Of a stretch of DNA of 64,000 nt, positions 32,397 to 41,501 are shown in pieces. The DNA lies in NCBI RefSeq assembly GCF_041088075.1, contig NZ_JBGCVY010000059.1, forward strand, positions 1 through 64,000. Reading direction: 5' to 3'. The DNA comes from Mucilaginibacter_A sp041088075. GTDB taxonomy: Bacteria > Bacteroidota > Bacteroidia > Sphingobacteriales > Sphingobacteriaceae. The notes under the pieces are model-generated. The model had not been told where the DNA came from. It was given only the letters and a program-made list of their open reading frames with translations, and did no database searches. Numbering within the stretch: the stretch's first letter is position 1; each line of letters starts with the position of its first letter. The translations under genes and the position numbers were made by a program.

Positions 32397-33296
32397 TCAG
32401 CTTTTAAAATAGCTTCCCTTTTCCATATCATCCAAAAGTGTAGGGTGTACCGGCTGCCAGCCGAGGCGTTCTTGGGTCAACTTGCTTGAGGCCGGGGCAT
32501 CAAATGCGGCAAAGGAAGCAAGCCAGCCAAAATGATTGACTGCTTCTTCCGGCGATATGGATACAACCGGTATATTCAAATGCCTGCCAATAACTTCAGC
32601 AATATCTTTGAAAACAATTCCTTCTTCCGCAACGCCATGATACTTGGTTCCTGGTGCGGCGGCCTTTTCTAATGCAAGCTTAAAGAGATTGGCAGCATCA
32701 AGCCTGTGAACAGCCGTCCAGCGGTTCAGTCCATCGCCTATGTAAGCCGAAACGCCTTTTTCTTGTGCAAGATTGATGAGCATCGGAACAAAGGCTGAAT
32801 CCCCCTTGCCATGAACAGACAGAGGAAGGCGCAACACCGATACCCGTACCCCTTGCGCCGCCGCTACAGCAGCAGCCTCTTCCGAAGCCACACGCGGATG
32901 TAAGGAGGAGTCGGACTCTGGCGGCATCTCTTCGGTTGCCAGGTGGCCAGGGCTGACCAGAGAGGTACTGGAGGTAACGATCAAAGGCCGGTCAGAGCCG
33001 GCGAGCGCAGCACCCATTGCCTCAATAGCGCGCCTGTCTATCTCGCAAACTTCTTTAAACCGTGCAAAATCATGGATAAATCCCGCATGGATTACGCCAT
33101 CCGAAGCTGCTGCTCCTTTCCGCAAGCTTTCCAAATCTTCCAGGTCGCCCCGGTGCGCTTCGGCACCGGCTGCTTCAAGTGATTTTACATTTGCATCTGA
33201 CCGCGCCAGGCCAACAACCTGGTGGCCGGTATTAATTAATTCCTGAACAATGGCTGAACCGATGAAGCCTGTGGCCCCTGTAACAAATACACGCAT
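32397..33296 (-). CDS. Extended/atypical SDR NAD(P)-dependent epimerase-like protein
   Basis: A 299-residue Rossmann protein beginning MRVFVTGATGFIGSAIVQEL (GATGFIG nucleotide-binding motif). Middle segments LIVTSSTSLVSPG, VSVLRLPLSVHGKGDSAFVP and RWTAVHRLDAANLFKLALE match the extended SDR group. The usual YxxxK pair is not evident at its normal place, so catalytic activity is uncertain. Its base composition is richer in G/C than its neighbours, which may point to a later arrival. Substrate unknown. Confidence 0.85.
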   Translation of the reverse strand: MRVFVTGATGFIGSAIVQELINTGHQVVGLARSDANVKSLEAAGAEAHRGDLEDLESLRKGAAASDGVIHAGFIHDFARFKEVCEIDRRAIEAMGAALAGSDRPLIVTSSTSLVSPGHLATEEMPPESDSSLHPRVASEEAAAVAAAQGVRVSVLRLPLSVHGKGDSAFVPMLINLAQEKGVSAYIGDGLNRWTAVHRLDAANLFKLALEKAAAPGTKYHGVAEEGIVFKDIAEVIGRHLNIPVVSISPEEAVNHFGWLASFAAFDAPASSKLTQERLGWQPVHPTLLDDMEKGSYFKS

Positions 33297-33350
33297 AATA
33301 ATAGTTTTTTACGGATTGAAAATTTATTTTGTGAATAAAGGCTTTGGTGC

Positions 33351-33369
33351 ATTACTGTTTTTATGGTGC
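33351..33369 (+). repeat. AAAAGAAGCAT motif (ACTGTTTTTA form), partial
   Basis: ATTACTGTTTTTATGGTGC, ending at the base before the NmrA-like gene's stop codon. Confidence 0.7.
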
Positions 33370-34260
33370 TTATTTAAAAGCAGCAGCAGTTTCCTTTGCA
33401 AAATCCTTGAGCTTTACTTTGCCCATAACAGGTTTATGGCGGTTATAATCTTCTGCCAACAAACCGCTGTAAAGTGCGGCGTACATTTCGGTTAATTCAG
33501 CGGCAATTTTAGGGTTCATCCCTACGCCAACTAAGCCTTTTTCTGCTTCTTCGTCGGAAATCAGCACCCATTTTAAATCCGGTTTTCCGATGGCCTCGCC
33601 CAAAATGCGGGCAGTTTCATCACCGGTAAGTTCCTGGCTTGCTACGTAGCGAACTTTTATGCCGGTAAAAGAAGTATCAAATTCTTCGGCAATGGCAGCC
33701 GCAATATCAACCGGCGAAACCCAGGGAATTATGTGGTCTGCACCATAATTTGCGGCAATAACACCTTGTGCTTTTATCATCGGCGCATAGCCCAATAAAT
33801 TATAGTAAAAAGAAGTAGGACGCATGTGCGTAATGGCTACATCCGAAGGCAATTCATTCAAAATTTGCTCTACCTGGTGCGCGCCCAATAAAATCCCGTT
33901 CCCTTTATCTAAATGCGCACCAAAAGTGCTGAGGTTGACTACCCGTTTAACGCCTGATTGCTTAATGGCTTGTGCATAATTATTTCCTAATTTTTGGTAG
34001 AAAGCCATCAGATCAAAGTTTGGGTCGAAGTAGTTGTTCGGCGGAACCATCACATAAACGGCATCTGCACCGGTAAAAGTAGCTGTCAAAAAACCGGCAT
34101 CTTCCAGCGAGCCGATGGCAGCAGTGGCCCCCAAAGCTTCAATCTCTTTTTGTTTTTCGGCCTTGCTGCTGATGACCGTAACCTGATGTCCTTTTTGCAC
34201 CAATTCTGTTGTTAGCGGCTTGCTGATGTTCCCTAAAGAACCTGTTACGATAATTTTCAT
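33370..34260 (-). CDS. NmrA-like NAD(P)-binding protein
   Basis: 296 residues from the ATG at 34260 (MKIIVTGSLGNISKPLTTEL), preferred over the longer frame because the nucleotide-binding strand normally begins at the start. The NmrA/quinone-oxidoreductase-2-like pattern follows: VTVISSKAEKQKEIEALGA, GADAVYVMVPPN, VVNLSTFGAHLDKGNGI and MRPTSFYYNLL. Function could be redox sensing or quinone reduction; unknown. A complete motif copy is embedded in frame at 33652-33680, encoding DTSFTGIKVRY. Confidence 0.87.
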   Translation of the reverse strand: MKIIVTGSLGNISKPLTTELVQKGHQVTVISSKAEKQKEIEALGATAAIGSLEDAGFLTATFTGADAVYVMVPPNNYFDPNFDLMAFYQKLGNNYAQAIKQSGVKRVVNLSTFGAHLDKGNGILLGAHQVEQILNELPSDVAITHMRPTSFYYNLLGYAPMIKAQGVIAANYGADHIIPWVSPVDIAAAIAEEFDTSFTGIKVRYVASQELTGDETARILGEAIGKPDLKWVLISDEEAEKGLVGVGMNPKIAAELTEMYAALYSGLLAEDYNRHKPVMGKVKLKDFAKETAAAFK

Positions 34261-34575
34261 AAAATTTGGTTTTGTTTGCTGTACAAGTGTCGGCACTTCC
34301 TGATTGTTTGTTGTAGCCGTTTCTTTGATTGTTGTAGCCGTTTCTGTACGGATTCTAAAAAAGCGTGTCCATGCTTCTTTTATCCACCAAAAATCAATGG
34401 CAAATTATTGGTCATGCAATTTATGCCGATAAAAGAAGCATTCCGTTTTTTGGATTTTTTTCAAAAACCCCAATAGTTTTTATTGACTTGAACTGTAATT
34501 GTTAATCAAAAAAGCGTTGGCATGATCTTTATAATAATTTAAACAGCGTATTAATTATTAATTAAAATTAAGATT
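34261..34575. other. Intergenic region with motif pair and short direct repeats
   Basis: A 315-bp gap. It contains GTTGTAGCCGTTTCT twice in tandem (about 34308-34350), the inverted motif pair 34370-34443, and an AT-rich leader before the next gene. Confidence 0.6.
34370..34443. repeat. Inverted pair of AAAAGAAGCAT motifs
   Basis: CATGCTTCTTTTATCCACCA at the left and CAATTTATGCCGATAAAAGA then AGCATT at the right; the 13-bp arms TGCTTCTTTTATC/GATAAAAGAAGCA are perfect. Confidence 0.88.
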
Positions 34576-34764
34576 ATGAGTACCAAAACAAACGTGGCCG
34601 ACCAGGGAACAGACGGCACCAAAACCAAACACAAAGGCGAAAGCCAGCAAAGCCAACAAAAAGGCGCGCCAAGCGTAAGCAAAAAAGAAAGTAAACACAA
34701 AAAAGATGACTCTGACGGGGAATCATCAAAAAACGTAGAGAAAAAGCAGCAAAACAGTATTTAA
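34576..34764 (+). CDS. Small, highly charged, disordered protein
   Basis: 62 residues, MSTKTNVADQGTDGTKTKHK and onward, made almost only of Lys, Ser, Gln, Asp, Glu, Thr and Gly with no hydrophobic core. No family recognised. A strong intrinsic terminator follows directly after the stop codon, which argues that the gene is really transcribed as a short single-gene unit. A stress- or nucleic-acid-associated role is possible but unproven. Confidence 0.7.
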   Translation: MSTKTNVADQGTDGTKTKHKGESQQSQQKGAPSVSKKESKHKKDDSDGESSKNVEKKQQNSI

Positions 34765-34811
34765 ACAAAACAGGCAGTTTCCGAAATCGGACAACTGCCT
34801 GTTTTGTTTTT
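34764..34811 (+). terminator. Strong intrinsic terminator
   Basis: AACAAAACAGGCAGTT (34764-34779) and AACTGCCTGTTTTGTT (34793-34808) form a perfect 16-bp stem with a 13-nt loop, followed by TTTT. It directly follows the 62-residue gene. Confidence 0.9.
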
Positions 34812-34845
34812 AGTGGATTTTTGGCTTGAAAAGAAATATTTTTCC

Positions 34846-34891
34846 ATGCTTCTTTTACCACCCTAAAATTAGTGCGGTAAAAACAGTATTG
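34846..34891. repeat. Tight inverted pair of AAAAGAAGCAT motifs (mixed forms)
   Basis: ATGCTTCTTTTACCACCCTA at the left and GTGCGGTAAAAACAGTATTG at the right. One arm is the TTC form and the other the ACTGTTTT form, showing that the two forms can pair within one unit. Confidence 0.85.
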
Positions 34892-34892
34892 G

Positions 34893-36656
34893 CTAATGGT
34901 TTTTCTTTTGCAAGGCTTTGACCACGATGTTTTCGTTCGGTTTTTGTTTATGCTGATCGAAACCCATGATGGCCGATGACATACCATCCATTGAACATTT
35001 GTACAACAATCCGAAAAAAGATTCCCGCGGCCCGCGCGTAACATTGATCGGCCCTTTTCTAAACTTGCCGTTCTTTTTCGGGTTGTCGTTCGGCATAAAG
35101 GTATTGGTCAAAAAAGAAAGCAGGCCGCGCTTTTTCAGGTCGTCGTTTTTGTCATCGTGCTTCAACAAAGCCACTTTCATGTTGGTATAATACAAATCCA
35201 AATTGCCTTTTGCCCCGCGGTCGGTCGCATCAATTTGCATCAGCATTTTATTGATTTTTGCCGATTGGATCGCCATCATTGCCAGCGGTTTTGCCAGCGG
35301 GTTTAGCGCTGTTCCGTCCATCGGCCCCATTTCGATGGTATTGCTGAATGCCCCGTTTTTGCTGGCCAGGTTAAATTTATAGCTCATATGCGTATCCCCG
35401 GCGCCCATCATTTTGGCGCGCATGTTTGCAAACGCATAAGGGTTGCGTTTTTTAACTGCCGTATTGTTGGTAATGTTGAGGAACAGGCCTTCCGAATTTG
35501 TTAAAAACAACGTTGCGTTTTCTTCGGATTTTTGCGCCGCGATCACATATTTGAAATACCCTTTGTGCATTTTCATGGTATCTATCGTGATATCAAAAGC
35601 CAGTTGCTGTAGTTTTTGGTGCGGAAAAGGTTCCGGGCGCAGCGGCGGCGTCCGTTTTGGCCAGTTGTAATTGTTAAAAACCTCGCCCCAACTGCTGCCA
35701 ATGGTTGCAGAACCGATGTGTATTTCCTGCCTCTGCAAAAAATGTTTAAGGTCAATGTTGCGCATCACCATATTGTTGTACACCAAATGGATGCGGTCTT
35801 TATCAAACTTGGCCGCTTTATAAAAAGCAACTTTGTCCAATCGCGGAACCAGCGATACTTCGTTTACCGACATTGTTTTTTGTTCCGGGGAAAAGTAAAT
35901 GTTTTTGAAATTGAGCCGGTACAAACTATCCGGCGTAGAAATGCGGCAAAGCTGCACTTTTGCAAACAGCGTTTTTTTGGAAGTGTCTTTTGGATCGGCC
36001 AGTTTATCGCAGGTAAAACCATCCATCAAAATATTCAAGTGTTTTAGCGAAGTGGTTTTCTCCTTGCTTTCGTTTTGGTTGACAAAAGTAAAATTCAGGT
36101 TGCTAATGTTTAGTTTTTGGATCGAAGTGATCTTCAAAATCCCTTTCATCATTTTTACCAAAGCCGGCGGGTGTGCAGCTTTTTCGGCATTAATTGTATC
36201 GTTGTAAGCAAGCCGTTTGTTAACAATGCGTATTTGCGGGTGCTTCATCGTCATTCCCGCAATGTTAAACCGCCTTCCTTGCGGTGTTTTGGCAAAACCA
36301 AATTGGTCCAAAATCAAACTATCGGCAACAATGCGCATCACATCGTTTGGCACTTTTCGCGCAGCCAGTAAACGCTGGTAAACGGCCGAATCCGGCAGCA
36401 GCTTGAAGTTGGTGATGAGTCCTTTTCCGGCATCAATGTTCACTTCAAAATGGTCGTACTCAATATGGTAAAGGCTGTCGCTGGCTTCGGTTACCAGCTT
36501 TTTCAGTTGATCAGTGATTGCTTCTTTTGCCGCTGTATTTTTAGGGTTGGCCAGGTTTTTCTTTAAAAAATGCCAACCAGCGTATCCTGCCAATAATAAA
36601 ACAAGCAAAATGCCGCCTGCCCAGCCCCAAATTTTTCCTTTGGATGTTTGCTTCAT
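34893..36656 (-). CDS. Membrane-anchored AsmA/DUF748-like periplasmic protein
   Basis: 587 residues. One N-terminal membrane helix (IWGWAGGILLVLLLAGYAGW) is followed by a long periplasmic part rich in alternating beta strands: EYDHFEVNIDAGKGLITNF, LNISNLNFTFVNQ and FKNIYFSPEQKTMSVNEVSLV. The layout (single anchor, repeated beta-taco-like strands, small-residue-rich C-terminus) recalls AsmA-like or DUF748 proteins linked to outer-membrane lipid homeostasis. I cannot assign it more exactly. Stands alone between two motif pairs. Confidence 0.6.
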   Translation of the reverse strand: MKQTSKGKIWGWAGGILLVLLLAGYAGWHFLKKNLANPKNTAAKEAITDQLKKLVTEASDSLYHIEYDHFEVNIDAGKGLITNFKLLPDSAVYQRLLAARKVPNDVMRIVADSLILDQFGFAKTPQGRRFNIAGMTMKHPQIRIVNKRLAYNDTINAEKAAHPPALVKMMKGILKITSIQKLNISNLNFTFVNQNESKEKTTSLKHLNILMDGFTCDKLADPKDTSKKTLFAKVQLCRISTPDSLYRLNFKNIYFSPEQKTMSVNEVSLVPRLDKVAFYKAAKFDKDRIHLVYNNMVMRNIDLKHFLQRQEIHIGSATIGSSWGEVFNNYNWPKRTPPLRPEPFPHQKLQQLAFDITIDTMKMHKGYFKYVIAAQKSEENATLFLTNSEGLFLNITNNTAVKKRNPYAFANMRAKMMGAGDTHMSYKFNLASKNGAFSNTIEMGPMDGTALNPLAKPLAMMAIQSAKINKMLMQIDATDRGAKGNLDLYYTNMKVALLKHDDKNDDLKKRGLLSFLTNTFMPNDNPKKNGKFRKGPINVTRGPRESFFGLLYKCSMDGMSSAIMGFDQHKQKPNENIVVKALQKKNH

Positions 36657-36699
36657 GATACAGCAAAACTAAATTGACAATTTTTATTGGATAAAAAAC

Positions 36700-36760
36700 A
36701 GGTGCTAAAAGAAGCATCCGGTTTTTAGGCCAATACTTCTTTTAGCACCATAAAATTGGT
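36700..36760. repeat. Inverted pair of AAAAGAAGCAT motifs with a changed, co-varying arm
   Basis: GGTGCTAAAAGAAGCAT and ATACTTCTTTTAGCACC face each other around a 16-nt loop. Here the usual GATA/TATC is replaced by GTGCTA/TAGCAC in both arms, so base pairing is kept. Sits between convergent-oriented gene edges of the AsmA-like and Mn-catalase genes. Confidence 0.88.
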
Positions 36761-36761
36761 A

Positions 36762-37646
36762 TTATGGCAACAGTGTGTCTTTGATATTTTCGATGATGCC
36801 TTTATCAGCAACCGCACCTTTCATTTGTTGGGTTTGCGCATGTCCGCGAACATCCGGCGCGCCTAATTTAGGCTCTTGCCCCATCGGCGAAGCATAAACA
36901 AAACTGAACTCGCCTTTGCCATCAATAGAAGGGCCGCTTGCCCAACGTGCGTTTGGCGGTTGTGGTTTGTGGATATCGGTAGAGATAAAAGCATACTCAA
37001 ACGCCCTAACTTCTTCCGTCATCGGGAAAGAATTAGGAATTGGAAGGTTGTTTTTTACACCGCCCAAATCTTCGATCACGGCCAGCCACTGGTTTTGGTG
37101 CATCGTATCGCGGGCAATTAAAAAGGCAAGCATATCTTTCATGCCTGCATCATCGGTCAACTCCCATAAGCGTGTGGCCAAAACGCGGCCGGTTGATTCT
37201 GCCATTACGTTGGCATACATATCGGCAGCAATATTGCCGCTGCCAACCACCCATGAGCCGTTAAAAGGTACGCCATTGCTGTCAACCGCCATGGCCGATA
37301 AACCGGACGATAAAATATGCCGCGGGTCCATGCCGCCCATAATGCTGCCCACAATTGGGTTGGAGCCGGCAATCTGATCCTTTAAATCGTTCGTAGCGCC
37401 TTCCAGGTTCAATGCAACAGCGGTGCTTAACATTTCGATGTGCGAAATTTCTTCAGTACCGGTTTCTAATAACATATCGCGGTATTTGGTTTCGCCGCGC
37501 GACCCCCAGGCCTGGAAAAGGTATTGCAAACATACCCTGATCTCGCCTTCGATACCGCCAATGGCCTGTTGCAATAATTTGGCATACGCCGGGTTTGGTT
37601 TTTCTACACGTACCTCGTACTGTAGTTTTTTGTCATGATAAAACAT
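36762..37646 (-). CDS. Manganese (non-haem) catalase
   Basis: A 294-residue ferritin-like four-helix protein that breaks down hydrogen peroxide at a dimanganese site. Likely metal ligands are all present: Glu35 (GEIRV), Glu66 and His69 (EEISHIEM), Glu150 (AESTGR) and His183 (DTMHQNQW), at nearly the same numbers as in the Lactobacillus plantarum enzyme. The C-terminal tail is typical of the family in soil bacteria. It stands alone; a 477-bp gap lies upstream. Confidence 0.93.
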   Translation of the reverse strand: MFYHDKKLQYEVRVEKPNPAYAKLLQQAIGGIEGEIRVCLQYLFQAWGSRGETKYRDMLLETGTEEISHIEMLSTAVALNLEGATNDLKDQIAGSNPIVGSIMGGMDPRHILSSGLSAMAVDSNGVPFNGSWVVGSGNIAADMYANVMAESTGRVLATRLWELTDDAGMKDMLAFLIARDTMHQNQWLAVIEDLGGVKNNLPIPNSFPMTEEVRAFEYAFISTDIHKPQPPNARWASGPSIDGKGEFSFVYASPMGQEPKLGAPDVRGHAQTQQMKGAVADKGIIENIKDTLLP

Positions 37647-38123
37647 AATAAACGGTTAAGTAAAATTTATAATAAAATTGATTGTGTTATAAAACCGGGC
37701 TGGGGCATGTATTGTCTGGTTTTGTAACGGACCAAAAAAAACTGGGTTACAATACCATAACGAAAAAGGAGCTGCTGAGACGATAAAAGCTAAATTGTTA
37801 TTTTAAAGCTTCCCACAAAAAACCTGTATTTACCCAGATAGTTTTAATTTTAAATTAAATATTGTTATTGCTGATACATATTGCAGCAAAGTTTAAAGGA
37901 AGAAGGAATTTGTAGAAAAGTTAAATGCTTCTTTTATCGGGTAAAAATTGGTGTTAGCAGATAAAAAGAAAACTATAGCCTGTTTTTGAAGATGAAATAT
38001 AAGCTCCTCTTCAAAGCTTTGAAAAGTATTTAGCTGTAAATTAAGATTTTAAATATCTTTTGGTTTATTATAACTATGTTTGATTGACTTTACGTTCTGC
38101 TACTTACTTCTAAATTAACAATT
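37647..38123. other. Divergent intergenic region Mn-catalase / CheB-CheR kinase
   Basis: A 477-bp AT-rich gap with one motif copy at 37924-37954 and little else. TATGTTTG at 38075-38082 fits the Bacteroidota minus-7 element TAnnTTTG upstream of the CheB-CheR gene, but I see no well-spaced minus-33 partner. Confidence 0.5.
37924..37954 (+). repeat. AAAAGAAGCAT motif, single full copy
   Basis: AATGCTTCTTTTATCGGGTA then AAAATTGGTG. Confidence 0.85.
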
Positions 38124-41100
38124 ATGGCCCAGATTGATGAAAAGCAATACATTATTGCTATTGGCGCATCTGCCGGAGGATTAGAAGCTATTTCGGCTTT
38201 TTTTGATTACACACCAATGGATGGTGTATCTTATATCCTGATCCAGCATCTTTCCCCTGATTTTAAAAGCCATCTGGCCCAAATACTTAGGCCCCATAGT
38301 AAGCTACAAGTTGTTGAGGTTACAGACCTGATGAAAGTTGAGGCCAATAAAGTTTACCTCATCCCCAATACCAAATACATGGTTATCAACAATGGCGAGC
38401 TTCTTTTATCCAATAAAAAAGATAAACAGGCACCGCATTTAACCATTGATTATTTTTTTATTTCCCTGGCAGAAGAACGCCAAGATAAAGCGATCGGGAT
38501 TATTTTATCCGGCACCGGCAAAGACGGGTCTAAAGGGGTGGAAGCGATTAAAAAGGCAGGCGGAATTGTTATGGTACAAGACCCGGATACGGCAAGTTTT
38601 GACGGGATGCCTCAAGCTGCCATTGCTACAAACTGTGCCGACCGGGTTATCTCGCCGCAAGCGATGCCACAGGTTATCGAAAAGTATGTGAAAGACGGTG
38701 TGCTCGAAATACTTATTGACGACAAGGACGACGAAATATCCGACGAAGGCCTGAAAGAAATTTTAAGTTTAATAAAAGGAAACTCACCGCTCGATTTTAC
38801 CGATTATAAACGGCCAACAATTTTAAGAAGGATTAAAAAGCGGATGTTGGAGCATAACTTTGATAGTGTAGATAACTACTATGCGTATTTAAAAAACAAC
38901 CCGAAAGAAATCGGGCTTTTGGCCGATGATTTTTTAATTAGCGTAACCTCGTTTTTTAGAGATGCCGAAGCATTTAAAGTTATTGAAAACCAGGTTTTGC
39001 CGGATATTATAGACCGTAAAAAAAATGGCGATGTATTAAAAATATGGGTAGCCGGTTGCGCTACAGGCGAAGAAGCCTATTCGATAGCCATTTTGGTAAA
39101 TGAATATTTAAACAAAATTGATAAAGAAATAGAAGTTAAACTATTTACGACCGATTTAAACAAGGCTGCTTTGGATGTTGCCTCAAAAGGAATATATACG
39201 AATAAAATAGAAAACACCGTATCCGCAGAAAGGCTGCACAAGTTTTTTACACCCGAGGGCAAGAACTACAAAATAAAGCACGAGATCAGGAAGATGATCA
39301 TTTTTGCGGAGCACGACCTGGTTAAAAACCCGCCTTATTGCGATACAGACCTCATCAGTTGCCGCAACCTACTGATTTATATGAACCCCGTTTTACAGAA
39401 AAAAGTGCTTTCTATGATGTATTTCGGTTTAAAAAAAGGCGGGTATTTGTTTTTAGGCCCAACTGAAAGTACAGCAATTTTGAACGAGGGTTTTACGGAG
39501 ATATCGGGCAAATGGAATATATTGAAAAGCAATAAAAACAGCAGTACATTAAGGTTTGATAATTTTTTATCGGCACCGGTTATCGAACGGATAAAAACAA
39601 ACACCATGCAAGTAAGCACGAAAGATGAGGCCCCGTTTTCTAAACTTGTGGTAGCTGATGAAATCAACATGGCTATCCTGGAAGAATCCGGGTATTGTGT
39701 TTGTACGGATGAAAACTTAAATGTAATACGTTCTTTCGGCGATCCTTCGGCTTATCTCAAGAATGAGATTTTTAATTTAAACCTCACCAGCTTATTGCCC
39801 GATGATATTTCTATTGCATTTAAAAGCGCAGCATACAAGGCTTTAAAGTTAAACCAGAAAGTTATACTTAAACGGCTGCGTTTTGGCGGAACAGATATGG
39901 CAAAATTTCATCTGGCCGACATCGTGATCAAGCCCTTTTTTATAAACCAAGCGGATACACAATCACTCCTTATCCTGTTCAAAGAAAATACAAGTAAAGC
40001 AACCGGGATAAATATTGCCGATCAGGCCGCATTAAATAAAATCACCCGGGAACATATCGAAAGCCTGGAAACAGAACTTGCCGAAGCAAAGCACCAGCTT
40101 GAAGTAGCTAATGACCGGATAGCATCATCAAACGAAAACATACAATCTTTTAACGAAGAAATGCTATCCGCCAATGAAGAAATGCAAAGTGCCAATGAAG
40201 AACTGCAATCCATCAACGAAGAACTGCATTCTGTAAATGCAGAACTGCAAAATATAAACAGGGAACACCAGCTTGCCAATGATGAATTAACAGAATTGAA
40301 CGATGACCTGAACAATTACTTTCGGAGCAATATCAACGGGCAATTGTTTGTTGACGATAATTTGCTGTTAAAAAAATATTCTCCCGGTACGGTAAAACAT
40401 ATCAACCTCCGCGAAAGTGATATTGGCCGACCTCTAAACGACATCACAACCAATATTAAATTTGAAACTTTAATTGAGGATATTGAAAAAGTAATACAAA
40501 ATAAAGAAGCGGTTACCAGGGAAGTAGAATCTATAGACGGAAGGATATACGAGGTGATGACCTTGCCTTACATCCGGAAAAACAGCAATACCGCAAACGG
40601 TGCTATTGTTAGCTTTTATGACATTACCGAATTTAAAAAGCTGCTCTATGATTTGGACATCAGCAACAAACAATTAGACATCAGCAATAAAAGTTTAACG
40701 CGGATAAATGCAGACATGAACAACTTTGTGTATGGTGCTTCACATGATTTGAATGCACCAATATTAAACATAGAAATGGTGCTTGGTTTTTTGAACAAGA
40801 AAATGGATTTAAAAGACCCGGAAGTTTTAAATCTGTCTAATATGGTTAACCGTGCTGTTTCAAACTTTAAAGACGTTGTGAAAGACCTCGGCAAAGTAGG
40901 GCAGATGGAAGCCGAAATGCAGGAAGGCTATTCTCTGGAGAATTTTGAATCGGTTTTTTTAAGTATTGAAGGATTGATATCCGAAAAAATAAAAGATACA
41001 GATACTGTTTTTAGCACTGATTTTTTGGCAAAGGAAGTCCGGTTTTCTAAAAAATACTTAACAAGTATTATGTTAAACCTGATTACAAATGCGATCAAAT

Positions 41101-41372
41101 TTCGGTCTCAAGAGCGGCAGGTAAAAATCATCATCAAAACCGAGCAGGTTGATCAGTTTATTTTGCTAACCGTAACCGATAACGGGATCGGCATCAACAA
41201 AGACCGGCTTGACTTTATCTTTAAAATGTACCATCGGGTAAACACAGAAGTTGAAGGGCAGGGAATCGGCCTTTACTTAATCCGGAAAATAATAAATGCG
41301 GCCGACGGTAAGGTTGAAGTTGAAAGTGAGGTTGGAAAGGGTTCCTGTTTTAAAGTGTTTTTTAAAGTTTGA
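38124..41372 (+). CDS. CheB-CheR-PAS-histidine kinase fusion protein
   Basis: A 1082-residue cytoplasmic signalling protein. Residues about 5-190 form a CheB methylesterase domain (IGASAGG with Ser16, IQHLSPDF, GTGKDGSKG) without a receiver domain. CheR methyltransferase follows (about 205-480; VAGCATGEEAYSIAIL, LISCRNLLIYM). A long coiled coil of NEEMQSANEELQSINEEL repeats (about 655-735) leads to a PAS-like domain and a kinase with phospho-acceptor in ASHDLNAPIL and ATPase boxes NLITNAIKF, VTDNGIGI and GQGIGLYLI. No chemoreceptor, CheA or CheW lies nearby, so this is an orphan module, likely coupling methylation-type sensing to phosphorylation. Confidence 0.92.
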   Translation: MAQIDEKQYIIAIGASAGGLEAISAFFDYTPMDGVSYILIQHLSPDFKSHLAQILRPHSKLQVVEVTDLMKVEANKVYLIPNTKYMVINNGELLLSNKKDKQAPHLTIDYFFISLAEERQDKAIGIILSGTGKDGSKGVEAIKKAGGIVMVQDPDTASFDGMPQAAIATNCADRVISPQAMPQVIEKYVKDGVLEILIDDKDDEISDEGLKEILSLIKGNSPLDFTDYKRPTILRRIKKRMLEHNFDSVDNYYAYLKNNPKEIGLLADDFLISVTSFFRDAEAFKVIENQVLPDIIDRKKNGDVLKIWVAGCATGEEAYSIAILVNEYLNKIDKEIEVKLFTTDLNKAALDVASKGIYTNKIENTVSAERLHKFFTPEGKNYKIKHEIRKMIIFAEHDLVKNPPYCDTDLISCRNLLIYMNPVLQKKVLSMMYFGLKKGGYLFLGPTESTAILNEGFTEISGKWNILKSNKNSSTLRFDNFLSAPVIERIKTNTMQVSTKDEAPFSKLVVADEINMAILEESGYCVCTDENLNVIRSFGDPSAYLKNEIFNLNLTSLLPDDISIAFKSAAYKALKLNQKVILKRLRFGGTDMAKFHLADIVIKPFFINQADTQSLLILFKENTSKATGINIADQAALNKITREHIESLETELAEAKHQLEVANDRIASSNENIQSFNEEMLSANEEMQSANEELQSINEELHSVNAELQNINREHQLANDELTELNDDLNNYFRSNINGQLFVDDNLLLKKYSPGTVKHINLRESDIGRPLNDITTNIKFETLIEDIEKVIQNKEAVTREVESIDGRIYEVMTLPYIRKNSNTANGAIVSFYDITEFKKLLYDLDISNKQLDISNKSLTRINADMNNFVYGASHDLNAPILNIEMVLGFLNKKMDLKDPEVLNLSNMVNRAVSNFKDVVKDLGKVGQMEAEMQEGYSLENFESVFLSIEGLISEKIKDTDTVFSTDFLAKEVRFSKKYLTSIMLNLITNAIKFRSQERQVKIIIKTEQVDQFILLTVTDNGIGINKDRLDFIFKMYHRVNTEVEGQGIGLYLIRKIINAADGKVEVESEVGKGSCFKVFFKV

Positions 41373-41422
41373 CCAGCGCGGACAAATACCAGCCAGGCGG
41401 AAATTCTTTTACACTAAATATT

Positions 41423-41443
41423 GCCTGGTAAAAACAGTATCGG
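41423..41443 (-). repeat. AAAAGAAGCAT motif (AAAACAGTAT form)
   Basis: CCTGGTAAAAACAGTATCGGC, 59 bp before the metallopeptidase ATG. Confidence 0.75.
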
Positions 41444-41501
41444 CAAACAAAATACCTGCCCACAAAACCGAACCTTTTTTTTAAAAAGCTGTTGTGCCAA
41501 C

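Noticed and set aside
38075..38082. TATGTTTG as a firm promoter of the CheB-CheR kinase gene
   Set aside because: It fits the minus-7 element but no properly spaced minus-33 element is visible.
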